NCBI GenBank assembly: GCA_964404205.1
Contig: CAYOJD010000010.1
Location: forward strand, 1-50,685
Direction: 5' to 3'
From: CAZWBR01 sp964404205
GTDB taxonomy: Bacteria; Bacteroidota; Bacteroidia; Bacteroidales; Prolixibacteraceae
DNA: 50,685 bases
Part shown: positions 8,826 through 18,613 of the stretch, piece by piece
How the letters are laid out: each line of letters starts with the position of its first letter
Position numbering within the stretch: position 1 is the stretch's first letter
Translations under genes and position numbers: made by a program
Notes under the pieces: model-generated
Told to the model about the DNA's origin: nothing
Database searches by the model: none
The model's input: the letters and a program-made list of their open reading frames with translations, nothing else

Positions 8826-11800
8826 ATGAAAAAATTCGGATTAAACTTTCCGGACAGTAGGTATTATATTGTCTTAAAAAAAGGATTCACGGTTATGAAA
8901 GCTACCTTACTAATTATTCTTATCTCAAGCTTAAATCTTTTTGCCACAGGAAGTTATTCGCAATCGACCCGCATTTCACTGAACCTGAACCAGACATCGG
9001 TTAAACAGGTATTGAAAGAGATTGAAAAATCGAGCGAGTTTTACTTCCTCTACAACAACGAATTGGTTGACGTTGAACGAAAAGTTGATGTCAATGCCAA
9101 AGAACAGCCTATCAGTAATATTTTAAGTCAGGTTTTTGATGGCGAAGCTGTTAAATACAACGTCTACGACCGTCAGATTGTGATTTCGCCCAGCCAGATG
9201 GATATGCCTTCGCAACAGCAAAAGAAGGTTACCGGTGTGGTAAAAGACTCCAAGGGAGTTGCCATTCCCGGGGCAACCGTGCTGGTGAAGGGAACCACCA
9301 TTGGTATTGTTTCGGATATGGATGGGAAATACGAAATCAATATTCCGGCTGATGCCGAAACGCTTGTTGTTTCGTTTGTAGGGATGCAGGCGCAGGAGAT
9401 TGCCATTGGCGGCCGCAGTGCCATCGATGTAGTGCTTGCCGAAGAAACCATTAACCTGAACGAAATTGTGGCTGTAGGTTACGGCACACAAACCAAACGC
9501 GAAATTTCGGGTTCGGTAGCCAATGTTTCGGAAAAAAACTTCAACAAAGGGGTGACACGTACCGGTGTCGATCTGTTGAAGGGAAAAGTGGCCGGGTTAA
9601 CCATTACGACCGGTAGCGGCGATATTACCAAAGAGCAAACCATCAGGCTCAGGGGTACTTCGTCACTGAACGCCAGTAGCCAGCCATTTATCGTTGTCGA
9701 CGGTGTTCCGGGGATGAGCCTCAATTCAGTAGCCCCTCAGGATATCGAATCGATAAGCGTATTGAAGGATGCATCAGCTGCAGCTATTTACGGTTCACGT
9801 TCGGCAAGCGGGGTAATCCTTATTACCACCAAAAAAGGAAAGAAAAACCAAACATCAGTCGATTACGAAGGATATGTTGCCGTTGACAATGTAACAAACA
9901 TTCCCAAATTGTTAAATGCCGAAGAGTGGAGAGACTACTGCTCGGCCAACAGCATTAACACAACAGGCCTCGATCTGGGCGGCAATACCGATTGGTTTGA
10001 TGAAATCATGCGGACTGGGGTAACCCAGAACCATAACCTTTCGCTCTCGGGCGGCGGCGAGAAATACAACTACAGGGCGTCTATCTCCTATCTCGATCAA
10101 CAGGGTGTAGTGAAAGACAACGATCTGGAACGTTACAATGCACGTTTAACATTTACGCAAAAAGCGTTGCAAGACAGGTTGAACCTGACATTCACCGGAG
10201 TAATTACCCAACGCGACTACTCGCCTACCGATACGCGCAACTTCGTATTGGCCTACAATATGCTTCCTGTTTACCCTATCAAAAACAGCGATGGCANNNN
10301 NNNNNNTTCAATTTATAAAAAAAACAACAAGAAAGAAACAAGGATAACCCGTATCTTAACATTAAATACAACACACAGAAAAATAAAAACAGCCTCTATT
10401 TTGGTAACCTTAAAGCCGACCTCGACATTATGGACGGTTTGGTTGGAAGCCTGAACTTATTGAAACAGCGCGAAACCAATGACTACGGTCAATATTACAA
10501 CTCCACCACAGAACGGGGCCGCAACGATATCGGTTATGCCAAACGCGAATCTTGGACATTGGACAAACAGTTGTTGGAAGCTACCCTGAATTACAAGAAA
10601 GTTTTTGGTGCACACAACCTCAATGTACTTGGCGGTTATTCGTACGAAGACAACTACTACCAAAACATGGGGGCACAGAACAGGCAATTTGTAACCGACC
10701 TGTTTGGGTATAATAACCTGAGTGCCGGTGAAAACCTCCGTTCGGGCGATGTTTGGTCGGGAAAGAATATGAACAAGTTAATCTCGTTCTTCGGAAGGGT
10801 TAACTATACTTTAATGGACAAGTATATCCTCACCGCTTCGCTACGCCGCGACGGTTCGTCAAAATTTGGTAAGAACCACCAATGGGGTACATTCCCGTCG
10901 GTATCTGCAGCCTGGCAAATGAAAGAAGAGTCGTTCCTGAAAGATGTTGCCTTCCTTGATGATTTAAAATTCAGAATTGGTTACGGAACATCAGGTAACC
11001 AGGATGGTTTGGATCCTTACCTTTCGTTGGCACTTTACGGCAGATCGGGCCAGTATTACGACAACGGAAAATGGTACAGTGCATATGAATTTGCCCAGAA
11101 CGAAAACCCAAACCTGAAATGGGAAGAGACCTCGATGTTCAATGTGGGCTTCGACTATAGTTTCCTGAAAGGGCGCATCAACGGTAGTATCGAATACTAC
11201 AATAAAAATACCGACGACCTGCTTTACACCTACTCGGTTCCTCAGCCACCGTACCTGAAAGCCACTATGATGGCCAATGTAGGTTCGATGTCTAACAAAG
11301 GGTTTGAGGTATTGTTAAGCGGTGATATCATCCGTAAAAACGACCTGAGATGGACGATGACCGTCAATTTTGCGCACAACAAGAACGAAATCACAAGCCT
11401 TTCGAACGAAAACTTTACAACAAGCTCAATCAAAACCGGTTCAGCATGGATTAGAGGTGGTTCAAACAACACCACCCATATTGTGGAAGAAGGCAAAGAA
11501 GTGGGTACTTTCTACGGATGGGTTTGTAAAGGACTGGACGAAAACGGCAAGTATATCATGGACGACATGATTGACGGGAAAGCCGGTTTGACAGACGAAG
11601 ACCGTACTTATATCGGTTCCGCACAGCCCGATTTTACTTATGGTATCTCGAATGTAATCAATTACAAGAAATGGGAACTCAACTTCTTCTTCCGGGGTGT
11701 GAGCGGGAATGACGTTCTGAACTTCTCCAAGATGTCGTATGCTACGACCCAATGGTTGCCCGGAGCCAATGTTTTGAAGGAAGCACTTACCTTTGGCCTG

Positions 11801-12070
11801 AAAGAGAGCCCCAAATATTGCAGTCTTTATATCGAGAACGGTTCGTTCCTCCGCTTAGACAATGCATCGCTGGCTTACAACTTCGATACCCAGTTATGGG
11901 GAATCCAACGTTTACGGCTATATGTTACCGGACAGAACCTGTTTGTGATTACTAAATATGATGGACTCGACCCCGAAGTCGAAATGGCTGGTCTGGATCC
12001 TGGTGTTGAAGGTCGTGAGTATTATCCAAAATCAAGGACTTTCTCCATAGGAGTAAACCTGAGTTTCTAA
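8826..12070 (+). CDS. SusC-like TonB-dependent receptor with STN domain, interrupted by an assembly gap
   Basis: An outer-membrane beta-barrel importer of about 1080 residues. A signal peptide ends near residue 46 (...ATGSYSQ). The STN domain follows (about 50-105, ISLNLNQTSVKQVLKEIEK), then a carboxypeptidase-regulatory beta-sandwich (about 135-215, VTGVVKDSKGVAIPGATV), the plug (VAVGYGTQTKREISGSV, FIVVDGVPG, AAAIYGSRSASGVILITTKKG) and the barrel, ending in GVNLSF. The STN domain ties it to the upstream FecI/FecR pair. Ten Ns (10297-10306) break the gene: the frame before the gap is open to 10296, but the barrel resumes in a different frame, open from 10319 (after a TAA at 10316-10318) to 12070. 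An A8 run sits at the gap edge. This is best read as one intact gene with an assembly error; real disruption cannot be excluded. Confidence 0.9.
10297..10306. other. Assembly gap (10 Ns) inside susC
   Basis: Ten consecutive Ns mark a scaffold join. The reading frame changes across it, and a low-complexity A-rich stretch with an 8-nt A-run follows directly, so the gap length and the flanking bases are unreliable. Confidence 0.98.
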
Positions 12071-12090
12071 TCATTTAAACTTTTAACATC

Positions 12091-13623
12091 ATGAAAAAAA
12101 TTAAGATATATACTTTCATTGCGGTCATGATAGCATCCTTCTCATTTCAGGGGTGCACCAATCTTGACGAAGAAGTTTATGACAAGCTACCGGTTGATAA
12201 ATTTGGGACCAACAGCAAAGAAGTCAACTCATTGATTGCCCCGATATACAGAACCTTAAAGGGAGTATGGCCAAGCAACTATTTCTATATGAGTGAGTGT
12301 TCGGCTGATATGGCGGTTACGCCCACCCGTAAAGGAGGCGACTGGTGGGATGGCGGTCAATTTAAAGAATTGCGGTTCCATACCTGGACCCCAAGTACCA
12401 GCATGGTAACCAATTCATACAATCACGCCTTTTCAAGCATTACACTTTGCAACAAGATTTTTGCCATGATCAACGACAACCCATCGATTGAAGACAAGGA
12501 ACAAATCCTTGCTGAAATCAGGGGTGTCAGGGCTTTCTGGTACTACATCCTGTTAGACTATTATGGCAATGTGCCGATTGTAACAGACTTTAAAGACACC
12601 ACTCTTCCAACCACCAAGACAAGAGCTGAAGTATACAAATTTGTACTCGACGAACTGAATGCCATTAAGGATATCGTTCGCAGCGATGTATCGTCGGCCA
12701 GCTATGGCAAAATGACCAAAGGAGTCGTTTACACATTATTGGCTAAAATGTATCTCAATGCCATGGTTTGGAACCCTGCGGGCGGTGCCAAATGGCAAGA
12801 GTGTATAGCCGCTTGCGATAAGGTAATGGAGATGAAGTATATTATTGAGCCCAACTTCAAGCAAAGTTTTATTGTTAAAAACCAAAACTCGCAGGAAATT
12901 ATCTTCCCGACGGTATTCAGTACAAGCGATGGTGGCAACACAATTGCCCAGCGCACACTGCACTATTTGGCGGCTCCGTCGTTGGGGCTTAAAATCGGAA
13001 CTTGGAATGGTGTATGCGCCATGGCCGACTATGTTAAGTCGTACGATGCTGACGATAAACGTCTGGGCTGGTCATATCTTACCGGTCCGATGACCAACCC
13101 TGCAAACGGCGAAGTCTATATTACAGCTCATGGCCGCCCGCTGATTCACACCATCGATGTAACCATGAAATATGGTTTCGATGCTGACGGTTGGGGACAG
13201 ACAGAACAGGAAGATGGCGCACGCTGCTGGAAATGGGAATTTGAAAGCGGCCAGAACGGCGATGCCGAAAACGATTTCGCAATCTTCCGTTTGGCTGATG
13301 TTTACCTGATGAAAGCCGAAGCACTTGTTCGCGCAGGCAGCGATAATGGCGAAGCGACCAGATTGGTAAATGCCATTCGCAAAAGAGCTTTCGATGCACC
13401 GGAAAAACTGTTTACATCGGTTACGCTGACCGATATCTACAAAGAAAGAAGATTCGAACTGGCTTGGGAAGGTCACGCCCGTCAGGATATGATTCGTTTT
13501 GGAACATTCCTCGAAGCAATTCCGGGATGGAAAGGGGTTACTCCTGCAAAATGCCTTCTCTTCCCGATTCCGCGTACAGCCCGTGATGCCAACCCCGGAC
13601 TGATACAGAACCCTGGTTATTGA
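12091..13623 (+). CDS. SusD/RagB-family glycan-binding lipoprotein
   Basis: A 510-residue outer-surface lipoprotein. The signal sequence ends in the lipobox SFQGC, with the lipidated Cys at residue 22. The following NLDEE acidic run resembles the lipoprotein export signal to the cell surface. The alpha-helical SusD fold is shown by EILAEIRGVRAFWYYILLDYYGNVPIVTDF, the TPR-like helices, and the C-terminal DIYKERRFELAWEGHARQDMIRFG and FPIPRTARDANPGLIQNPGY, which are hallmark RagB/SusD motifs. It starts 20 nt after susC and forms the lid of the transport complex with it. Confidence 0.96.
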   Translation: MKKIKIYTFIAVMIASFSFQGCTNLDEEVYDKLPVDKFGTNSKEVNSLIAPIYRTLKGVWPSNYFYMSECSADMAVTPTRKGGDWWDGGQFKELRFHTWTPSTSMVTNSYNHAFSSITLCNKIFAMINDNPSIEDKEQILAEIRGVRAFWYYILLDYYGNVPIVTDFKDTTLPTTKTRAEVYKFVLDELNAIKDIVRSDVSSASYGKMTKGVVYTLLAKMYLNAMVWNPAGGAKWQECIAACDKVMEMKYIIEPNFKQSFIVKNQNSQEIIFPTVFSTSDGGNTIAQRTLHYLAAPSLGLKIGTWNGVCAMADYVKSYDADDKRLGWSYLTGPMTNPANGEVYITAHGRPLIHTIDVTMKYGFDADGWGQTEQEDGARCWKWEFESGQNGDAENDFAIFRLADVYLMKAEALVRAGSDNGEATRLVNAIRKRAFDAPEKLFTSVTLTDIYKERRFELAWEGHARQDMIRFGTFLEAIPGWKGVTPAKCLLFPIPRTARDANPGLIQNPGY

Positions 13624-13677
13624 TTCATCATCCAACACATCACCATTTCCAACAGACTAATTACGATTAGTACAACA

Positions 13678-13711
13678 GAAGAGGTTGCCCCCAAAGGCAG
13701 CCTCTTCGCTT
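13678..13711 (+). terminator. Rho-independent terminator after susD
   Basis: GAAGAGGTTGCC (13678-13689) pairs with GGCAGCCTCTTC (13696-13707), one mismatch-type pair, followed by GCTTTT. It separates the susC/susD pair from the epimerase and GH9 genes, although read-through is likely. Confidence 0.75.
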
Positions 13712-13812
13712 TTGGAACTGCAATGAATAGATTGCAGGCAACCTATCATTTTACACCCTTGTTTAAAACATAATATCACTTTCTTTTGCCACTGAATTCC
13801 TATCTTTCCGGA

Positions 13813-15093
13813 ATGAAAAAAATAGCACTCACCCTACTTGTACTTATTTGCAGCATCTTGCTCTTTGCGCAAAAACAGATGACTGAAGACAGCTATCTGC
13901 TTCAAAAACTGGCTAACGAAACAAAAGAGAACCTCACGACCAATATCCTGCCCTTTTGGAGTGAACGAATGTTTGATACCTCCGGAGGTTTTTATGGACG
14001 CATGGACGGGAATGACCAACTGGATATTGATGCCCAACGAGGTGGAATCCTGAACGCACGTATTTTGTGGACCTTCTCATCGGCTTACCGGATATTGGGC
14101 GACTCGGCCTGGCTCTCAATGGCCACTCACGCCCGCAACTATATCATACAACATTTTATCGATCGCCGGCATGGCGGCACATTTCGCAGTGTTGATGCAG
14201 CAGGCAACCCGGTTGACAAACTAAAGCAGACCTACTCGCAGGCTTTCTTCATTTATGCGCTAACGGAATATTATCGTGTTACAGGCGATGAAGAATCGCT
14301 GGGCGAAGCAAAAAAAATATTTGCACTGATAGAGCACTATTGCTACGACAAGCAAAATAACGGCTACTTCGAAGCCTTTGATCAGGAGTGGAAAAGGGTA
14401 AATGACCAACTGATTGGCGAAAAAAGCGAACAGGATACCAAAGGGATGAACACCCATCTTCATCTGATGGAAGCCTACACCAATCTCTATCGTGTTTGGC
14501 CCGATAAAATGGTTGCGGCAAGGTTACGCAACCTAATTCGCCTGTTTCTGGAGCGTTTAATCGATCCGCAAACCCGGCACCTGGTAGTCTTTACCAATGA
14601 CCAGTGGGAAAAAACATCGGATATCAACTCCTACGGGCATGACATTGAAGCTTCGTGGTTACTCGATGAAGCAGCCACTGTACTGGGCGATACCGAGTTA
14701 AAAAATAAAGTTGAAGAAATCTCGCTTCACGTTCTTCAAGCAGCCTGTGAAGGGCTTCAGCCTGACGGCAGCCTGATTTATGAAAAAGATATCGTTACCG
14801 GCCACAGCGATACCGACCGTCACTGGTGGCCTCAGGCCGAAGCGATTGTCGGCTTCACCAATGCATGGAAATTGACCGGAGACAAAGGTTATCTGTTGAA
14901 AGCTAAACGTTGTTGGGAATATACCAACCGAACATTGGTCGATCATCAACATGGCGAATGGTACTACTCGGTTTCGGAACAAGGAGTTCCCAATCGTCAG
15001 AGCGACAAGGCCGGTTTTTGGAAATGCCCTTACCACAATGGTCGTATGTGCCTCGAACTCATCGAACGTGTGGCACAATTATCAGCACATTGA
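13813..15093 (+). CDS. AGE-family cellobiose 2-epimerase-like enzyme with a signal peptide
   Basis: A 426-residue (alpha/alpha)6-barrel epimerase of the N-acylglucosamine 2-epimerase/cellobiose 2-epimerase family. These enzymes epimerise the reducing-end glucose or mannose of beta-1,4-disaccharides. The conserved active-site motifs are NTHLHLMEAY (His215/His217), GHDIEASWLL (His276), RHWWPQAEA and KCPYHNGR (His408). The ATG at 13813 starts MKKIALTLLVLICSILLFAQ, a good signal peptide, so the enzyme should act in the periplasm or outside. Most characterised cellobiose 2-epimerases are cytosolic, as is the paralogue at 39917-41125. A TTG 27 nt upstream is a less likely start. GH9 follows 39 nt later. 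The target is probably a disaccharide released by GH9, but the substrate is not proven by sequence. Confidence 0.88.
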   Translation: MKKIALTLLVLICSILLFAQKQMTEDSYLLQKLANETKENLTTNILPFWSERMFDTSGGFYGRMDGNDQLDIDAQRGGILNARILWTFSSAYRILGDSAWLSMATHARNYIIQHFIDRRHGGTFRSVDAAGNPVDKLKQTYSQAFFIYALTEYYRVTGDEESLGEAKKIFALIEHYCYDKQNNGYFEAFDQEWKRVNDQLIGEKSEQDTKGMNTHLHLMEAYTNLYRVWPDKMVAARLRNLIRLFLERLIDPQTRHLVVFTNDQWEKTSDINSYGHDIEASWLLDEAATVLGDTELKNKVEEISLHVLQAACEGLQPDGSLIYEKDIVTGHSDTDRHWWPQAEAIVGFTNAWKLTGDKGYLLKAKRCWEYTNRTLVDHQHGEWYYSVSEQGVPNRQSDKAGFWKCPYHNGRMCLELIERVAQLSAH

Positions 15094-15132
15094 TAGAAAA
15101 TTGATACAATACACACCACTAAACAACTACAG

Positions 15133-17610
15133 ATGAAAATTATCAAGTTCTTTGTTCTACTCTGTATTGCCCTGCCGGGAATGGCACAGCAGACGGGTTT
15201 TAAGCTAAACCAGCAAGAGTATTTCGAAAATGGCGGAGTAAACGTAATGGCCTTTCAGGATATTTATCCCGAAGGGCATCAGGGAGGAGTTGCCCTGATT
15301 ATGCATGGCATGCGTATTGCCACCAATGGCGATTTGCGTCTTGATGAGACACCTGGGCAATGGCAACCCATTCCGAAACAGCATCAACGCACGGTCGATG
15401 TCGATGGGAACCAGATTACCGTTTCGCTCACCTACCCCGATTCGGCCATCAACCGAAAAGGTTTCAATCCGGTGATTTATCCAAACCTTTACTTTAACTA
15501 TACGGTGAGAACAAGGGCCGAAGGCCGTTCAATTATTATCTCAGTCGATCTCGATCGCCCAATGCCTGACGAGTTTATTGGCAAAGTGGGTTTCAACATC
15601 GAACTTTTTCCAGGCTGGCTGTTTGGCAAAAGCTGGTACCTCGACAAACAGTCGGGTATTTTTCACCAACAGGCCAACGGCCCTGCCCTATTCGATAAGA
15701 ACAACGAATTGGTTGCCTCGCAGCCAATGGCTTCAGGTAAAAAGCTGACTGTTGCCCCGGAAGATGACCAACTGAGATTTACCATCGAATCGAGAACGGG
15801 TAACCTTCAGCTTATCGACGGACGTTACCAGCATAACAACGGGTGGTTTGTTGTACGCAATGAAGTAGCTGCCGGTGCGGCCACCAATGCCATTGAATGG
15901 GTAATTACGCCCCATGTTATCGATGGCTGGCTCAGCCAGCCTGTTGTACATGTTTCGCAGATTGGCTATCATCCAAACCAGCAAAAATTTGCATTTATCG
16001 AACTGGATAAAAACGACTTAAAGCGAAATGCGATTGAACTAATCAGAATCGACAACGATGGTTCTCCCGAAACAATCATTTCGCAGAAAGGTATTGAGTG
16101 GGGCAAATTTCTTCGCTACAATTATCTGAAATTCGACTTTACAGCGGTAAAAAGGAGTGGATTATATCAGGTGAAATATGGGGAACAGGTTTCTCAAACC
16201 TTTAGGATCGATCCCGACATCTTCAAAAGAAATGTTTGGCAGCCTACACTCGAATATTTTCTGCCCGTTCAGATGTGCCACATGCGCATCAACGAAAAAT
16301 ACAGGGTTTGGCACGGGCTCTGCCACATGGATGATGCCCGGATGGCACCTACAGGGCACAACCATTTCGACGGCTACCTTCAGGGAAATTCTACTATGAC
16401 CAATTATCAGTCTGGCGAACATGTTCCCGGCATCAATATTGGCGGCTGGCACGATGCGGGTGATTACGACCTTCGGGTAGAATCGCAAAGCGGCGAAGTC
16501 TATATCCTTACGCAAGCTTATGAAGCTTTCAACCTTAAATACGACGAAACAACCGTTGACCAGCATAGCCGGATAGTTGAGATACATCAGCCCGATGGGA
16601 AAGCTGATATCTTGCAGCAAATCGAACATGGAGCACTTTCTGTTGTTGGCGGCTATAAGGCACTGGGCAGGCTTTACCGGGGTATAATATGCCCTACCCT
16701 GCGGCAATATGTGTTGTTGGGCGATGGGGTCAATATGACCGATGGGTTGATACACAGCCCATCGTTAAAGGCAGGTGAAAAAACGGCAACCCATTCTTCA
16801 CCAACAGACGACCGATGGGTATTTACGGAAGATAATCCTGGACGTGAACTCACTACAGCCGCCCACATGGCAGCAGCTTCGCGTGCTTTGAGATCTTTTA
16901 ACGATACGTTAAGCAGTCAGTGCATACAACTTGCCCAGGCCATTTACCATCTTGACCGCAAAGTTGAAGGTCGTTCAGCCGGGGCAAAAATCCATGCGGC
17001 TACCGAACTTTTTATCACCACCGGCCAGTCAGAGTACCGAGACTACATCTTGCAACAACAGGCCGTTATCCTTAAAGATTTCAGGAATCTTGGATGGATA
17101 GTCGGGCCGGCGCTATCAAAGATTGCCGATGACAGATTCACTTCAGCGATGCAAAACGAAGCCCGGAAAATGGAAACTGAAATAGCATCACAGGGAGCCG
17201 AAACACCTTTCGGAGTTCCATACCGTCCACATATCTGGGGTGCAGGCTGGGATATTCAGAGTTTTGGCGTTCGACAATTTTTTCTTCACAAAGCCTTCCC
17301 TGAGATTTTCCCGACTGATTACCTTTTCAATGCACTGAATTTTATCCTTGGTGTACATCCGGGTTCGAATACGGCTTCGTTTGCCTCGGGCGTTGGAGCC
17401 AGATCTACCATTGTGGCTTACGGAATCAACCGTGCCGACTGGTCGTATATACCGGGAGGAGTATCATCGGGCACAGCCCTCATTCGTCCCGACTTCCCCG
17501 AATTACTCGACTGGCCCTATTTGTGGCAACAGCAGGAATATGTAATGGGCGGCGGGGCCACAAACTTTATGTTCCTTGTTTTGGCAGCCGACCAACTGCT
17601 CTCGGAATAA
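15133..17610 (+). CDS. GH9 glycoside hydrolase with CelD-type Ig domain
   Basis: An 825-residue secreted enzyme acting on beta-1,4-glucan-type chains. The signal peptide is MKIIKFFVLLCIALPGMAQ. An extra N-terminal beta-rich region (about 22-265) has no family name I can give. A CelD_N Ig-like domain follows (about 272-365, HVSQIGYHPNQQKFAFI), then the (alpha/alpha)6 catalytic domain. GGWHDAGDYD carries the two catalytic-site aspartates Asp441 and Asp444. The C-terminal WQQQEYVMGGGATNFMF supplies the likely acid Glu802. The NPLG-type motif near the active site is changed to NFILGVHPGSNTASFASGVG. Whether it is an endoglucanase or an exo-acting glucosidase cannot be decided here. It is the last gene of the locus; a strong hairpin follows at 17633. 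Confidence 0.88.
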   Translation: MKIIKFFVLLCIALPGMAQQTGFKLNQQEYFENGGVNVMAFQDIYPEGHQGGVALIMHGMRIATNGDLRLDETPGQWQPIPKQHQRTVDVDGNQITVSLTYPDSAINRKGFNPVIYPNLYFNYTVRTRAEGRSIIISVDLDRPMPDEFIGKVGFNIELFPGWLFGKSWYLDKQSGIFHQQANGPALFDKNNELVASQPMASGKKLTVAPEDDQLRFTIESRTGNLQLIDGRYQHNNGWFVVRNEVAAGAATNAIEWVITPHVIDGWLSQPVVHVSQIGYHPNQQKFAFIELDKNDLKRNAIELIRIDNDGSPETIISQKGIEWGKFLRYNYLKFDFTAVKRSGLYQVKYGEQVSQTFRIDPDIFKRNVWQPTLEYFLPVQMCHMRINEKYRVWHGLCHMDDARMAPTGHNHFDGYLQGNSTMTNYQSGEHVPGINIGGWHDAGDYDLRVESQSGEVYILTQAYEAFNLKYDETTVDQHSRIVEIHQPDGKADILQQIEHGALSVVGGYKALGRLYRGIICPTLRQYVLLGDGVNMTDGLIHSPSLKAGEKTATHSSPTDDRWVFTEDNPGRELTTAAHMAAASRALRSFNDTLSSQCIQLAQAIYHLDRKVEGRSAGAKIHAATELFITTGQSEYRDYILQQQAVILKDFRNLGWIVGPALSKIADDRFTSAMQNEARKMETEIASQGAETPFGVPYRPHIWGAGWDIQSFGVRQFFLHKAFPEIFPTDYLFNALNFILGVHPGSNTASFASGVGARSTIVAYGINRADWSYIPGGVSSGTALIRPDFPELLDWPYLWQQQEYVMGGGATNFMFLVLAADQLLSE

Positions 17611-17632
17611 ATCAGGGGTAAATCAACAAGAG

Positions 17633-17684
17633 AATCGCCGCATATTTTGATCCGGATTAGGAGCTAAGGTATGCGGCGATTTAA
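17633..17684 (+). terminator. Long hairpin after GH9
   Basis: AATCGCCGCATA (17633-17644) pairs perfectly with TATGCGGCGATT (17670-17681) around a 25-nt loop. The T-run after it is weak. It marks the 3' end of the GH9 transcript and lies between convergent genes. Confidence 0.7.
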
Positions 17685-17793
17685 TAAGATAATATACAAT
17701 AGCCAAATCAATTCATTAAACACCAACAAATTAATTAAACACTTTTATTGAGATGGTTACAACTGCATTTACAGAATAATATTTCAGAACGCC

Positions 17794-18609
17794 TCAACTA
17801 AAACTTCCATCAAGATATTGTTTTGTCAACGGATGTTTGGGATGATTAAACACCTCGTCAGCTGTTCCATATTCAATCAGTTCGCCCAGATACATAAAGG
17901 CTACATAATCGGCAATCCGTTTGGCCTGACGTAACGTATGGGTTACCAGAACAATACTATACTTCTCTTTCAGACGAAGGAAAAGTTCTTCAATTTTGCC
18001 TGAAGAGATAGGGTCGAGAGCAGAAGTGGCTTCGTCGCCCAATATGATTTCGGGTTGGACCGCCAACCCTCGGGCAAGACAAAGCCGCTGTTGCTGGCCT
18101 ATCGAAAGTTTCACGGCAGGAGTTTTCAGTCTGTCGCGAACTTCATCCCATAAGCCAACCGATTCGAGCTGGTGCTTTACAATCCCGAAAAGTTCTTTAC
18201 GATTTTTGATGCCATATAGTCGCGGGCCATAAGCCACATTGTCGAAAATCGACATGGGCAAAACAGTCGGTCGTTGGGCCAGCAAACCCATCTTTTTCCG
18301 AATGTGGGTTACCTCAACTTTTTTTCCATAAATATCCTCATTATCAATCACAACACTACCCTTCACCTTCACCTCGGCCGATTCGTCGTGAAGTCGGTTA
18401 AACGACCTTAGCAGGGTGGTTTTGCCGCAACCCGACGGCCCGATAATACAGGTAATGCTTTTGTCATGGATTTCCATGTTGATATTCTTTAAAATATGCT
18501 TCTCCTGTATATGGATATTCAGGTTACTGATTGTCAGCAAAGCTTTGTGCGATTGTAGTTTGTGATTTTTATGCACGATTTCCAGTATATCAGTTTCAGT
18601 AAAACTCAT
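17794..18609 (-). CDS. pstB: Phosphate ABC transporter ATP-binding protein PstB
   Basis: A 271-residue ATPase energising phosphate import. Walker A is GPSGCGKTT (about residues 57-65), followed by the PstB-typical LLRSFNRLHD. The Q-loop region reads MGLLAQRPTVLPMSIFDNVAYGPR. The signature motif is LSIGQQQR rather than the usual LSGGQQQR, and Walker B/D-loop reads ILGDEATSALD rather than DEPTSALD or DEPCSALD. Catalytic Asp and Glu are kept, and the H-loop is VTHTLRQAKRIADY. The ATG at 18609, 4 nt after pstA ends, is preferred over 18645, which would overlap pstA by 32 nt. No phoU follows. Confidence 0.93.
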   Translation of the reverse strand: MSFTETDILEIVHKNHKLQSHKALLTISNLNIHIQEKHILKNINMEIHDKSITCIIGPSGCGKTTLLRSFNRLHDESAEVKVKGSVVIDNEDIYGKKVEVTHIRKKMGLLAQRPTVLPMSIFDNVAYGPRLYGIKNRKELFGIVKHQLESVGLWDEVRDRLKTPAVKLSIGQQQRLCLARGLAVQPEIILGDEATSALDPISSGKIEELFLRLKEKYSIVLVTHTLRQAKRIADYVAFMYLGELIEYGTADEVFNHPKHPLTKQYLDGSFS

Positions 18610-18613
18610 GGTT

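Noticed and set aside
10307..10454. Continuation of the first susC frame past the gap
   Set aside because: The translated segment is low-complexity, while the other frame gives authentic SusC barrel sequence from 10319 onward.
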